6,683 nucleotides of DNA from Bacteroidota bacterium (GTDB lineage: Bacteria > Bacteroidota > Bacteroidia > Chitinophagales > Chitinophagaceae): assembly GCA_023436685.1 (NCBI GenBank), contig JAEZIL010000187.1, positions 1 through 6,683 on the forward strand, given 5' to 3'. Both the position numbers and the translations under genes were made by a program. Of the stretch, positions 5,823 to 6,683 are shown in pieces. Below the pieces are notes generated by a model that worked only from the letters and a program-made list of their open reading frames with translations, had not been told where the DNA came from and searched no databases. How positions within the stretch are numbered: position 1 is the first letter of the stretch; each line of letters begins with the position of its first letter.

Positions 5823-6683
5823 CTACCAGCTTACGTGAATCGTAGCTTGAGGGGTTAAGTCACCCCAAAATACCAATCCGCCTTCGTGTTCTTTAAACAT
5901 TGGTTTAACACCATTCCATAGCAAGTTGCTGTGTGTAGTATCATAGATGATAAAACTAATGCCTCGCATATGTGTATTACTGCAATTTTTCAATATCATC
6001 GTGTTTCTATTTGCATTGTAAGTTATTTCCAGCTGTTGTAATTCCAGCATATAGGGAGTAAACTCACCCATTGTAGGATTCCATATTCTGCCATTTTTTA
6101 CTTCGTTACTAAGTTCATCTAAAAACGAAATCCAGTTACTATTTAGCTGCTTGGTTTTAGTATCAAATACACCATTTAAATAACCCAGTGTATTGAGCAA
6201 ATAAGTATGGCCGATATGCAGTCCTTTTTGTTCTATGAGTTTTTGAAGTGCATCAGGGGTATATACATCTTGTGTATGTACTACCTCTTGTGAGGCGAAT
6301 AATAACATATCCGCCTTTTGCTGGTAAAATGGTTGTCTGGTTTCAGTGTACAGCACTGGTGCAAATCGCCCTAACTCTTCTGCAGTGTATGGCAGCTTTT
6401 GTGCCGATGAATATTTGAAGATATTGCTAATATCCTTTAGCAATCCCGTAAGGCTTTTTGAGCTAACAGTATTTTTTCTTACAGCGCTCATTAGCTTTAT
6501 AAAAATTGGTTTCCCACCACTTAACTGTGCTTTGTGTTCCAGGATACTTTTCAGGTAATGTGCAGCAGCCATCCACTTACCCCTAAAAATATTTTTGCCA
6601 ATCTCTCTAAGCCTAGGCCGTGTGCTGTTGAAAATATTCAGTGTTTGGTTAGCATCTATAGGAGCATCGTAGTAAGACCATAG
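5823..6683 (-). CDS. Uncharacterised protein, C-terminal part (possible polysaccharide-deacetylase/glycosidase-like barrel)
   Basis: The frame is open from the window edge to the stop at 5823-5825, giving 286 visible residues; the N-terminus lies outside. The Met at 6572 is probably internal, because the 37 codons before it (beginning LWSYYDAPID at the edge) are open and look coding. I do not recognise the family with certainty. Visible features are a basic region rich in helices (~1-95); a GLHIGHTYL stretch (~154-162) that could be a late barrel strand; W-I-S-F-L-x-E-L and GRIWNPTMGEF (~198-208) of the kind found near the end of polysaccharide-deacetylase-like barrels, where a helix precedes the final strand; and a C-terminal beta-sandwich-like segment (~218-286) ending in IHVSW. 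No signal peptide can be assessed. It converges with glnN and is separated from it by that gene's terminator. A carbohydrate role is a guess from pattern only; reality as a coding region is much surer. Confidence 0.8.
   Translation of the reverse strand, partial: LWSYYDAPIDANQTLNIFNSTRPRLREIGKNIFRGKWMAAAHYLKSILEHKAQLSGGKPIFIKLMSAVRKNTVSSKSLTGLLKDISNIFKYSSAQKLPYTAEELGRFAPVLYTETRQPFYQQKADMLLFASQEVVHTQDVYTPDALQKLIEQKGLHIGHTYLLNTLGYLNGVFDTKTKQLNSNWISFLDELSNEVKNGRIWNPTMGEFTPYMLELQQLEITYNANRNTMILKNCSNTHMRGISFIIYDTTHSNLLWNGVKPMFKEHEGGLVFWGDLTPQATIHVSW

Overview
The window is a stretch of Bacteroidota chromosome, probably from the Chitinophagales/Sphingobacteriales side of the phylum. That placement is inferred from three things: a type III glutamine synthetase, a FeoB C-terminus of the type found in this phylum, and promoter boxes matching the Bacteroidota -7 consensus TAnnTTTG. 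The DNA is moderately AT-rich and genes are closely spaced. No rRNA, tRNA, CRISPR array, insertion sequence or phage gene was seen. The first 37 bases are not genomic. They are a Tn5/Nextera-type library adapter left on a contig end, so the first gene is cut by assembly and not by biology.

Layout, left to right. An adapter remnant is followed by the C-terminal end of feoB (ferrous iron transporter) and a likely terminator. Next is a membrane sensor whose three N-terminal helices carry the complete set of copper/ethylene-binding residues of plant ethylene receptors, followed by a PAS domain and a histidine-kinase dimerisation helix pair with no ATPase domain. A small LEA-type-2 lipoprotein gene lies downstream on the same strand and converges, with a 6-base gap, on dcd (dCTP deaminase, minus strand). 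A 167-base divergent promoter region separates dcd from an Sfp-type 4'-phosphopantetheinyl transferase gene. After 89 bases comes glnN (type III glutamine synthetase), with a good Bacteroidota promoter in front and a perfect hairpin terminator behind. The right end holds the C-terminal 286 residues of an uncharacterised minus-strand protein that runs off the window. It may be related to the polysaccharide-deacetylase/glycosidase barrel proteins.

Most of the genes are unrelated housekeeping functions (iron uptake, nucleotide metabolism, carrier-protein activation, ammonia assimilation) and do not form one pathway. The most unusual item is the ethylene-receptor-like protein. It has an intact predicted ligand/copper pocket, but its output module lacks the catalytic domain and carries Lys where the H-box normally has an acidic residue. 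It is therefore unlikely to act as a conventional autokinase.
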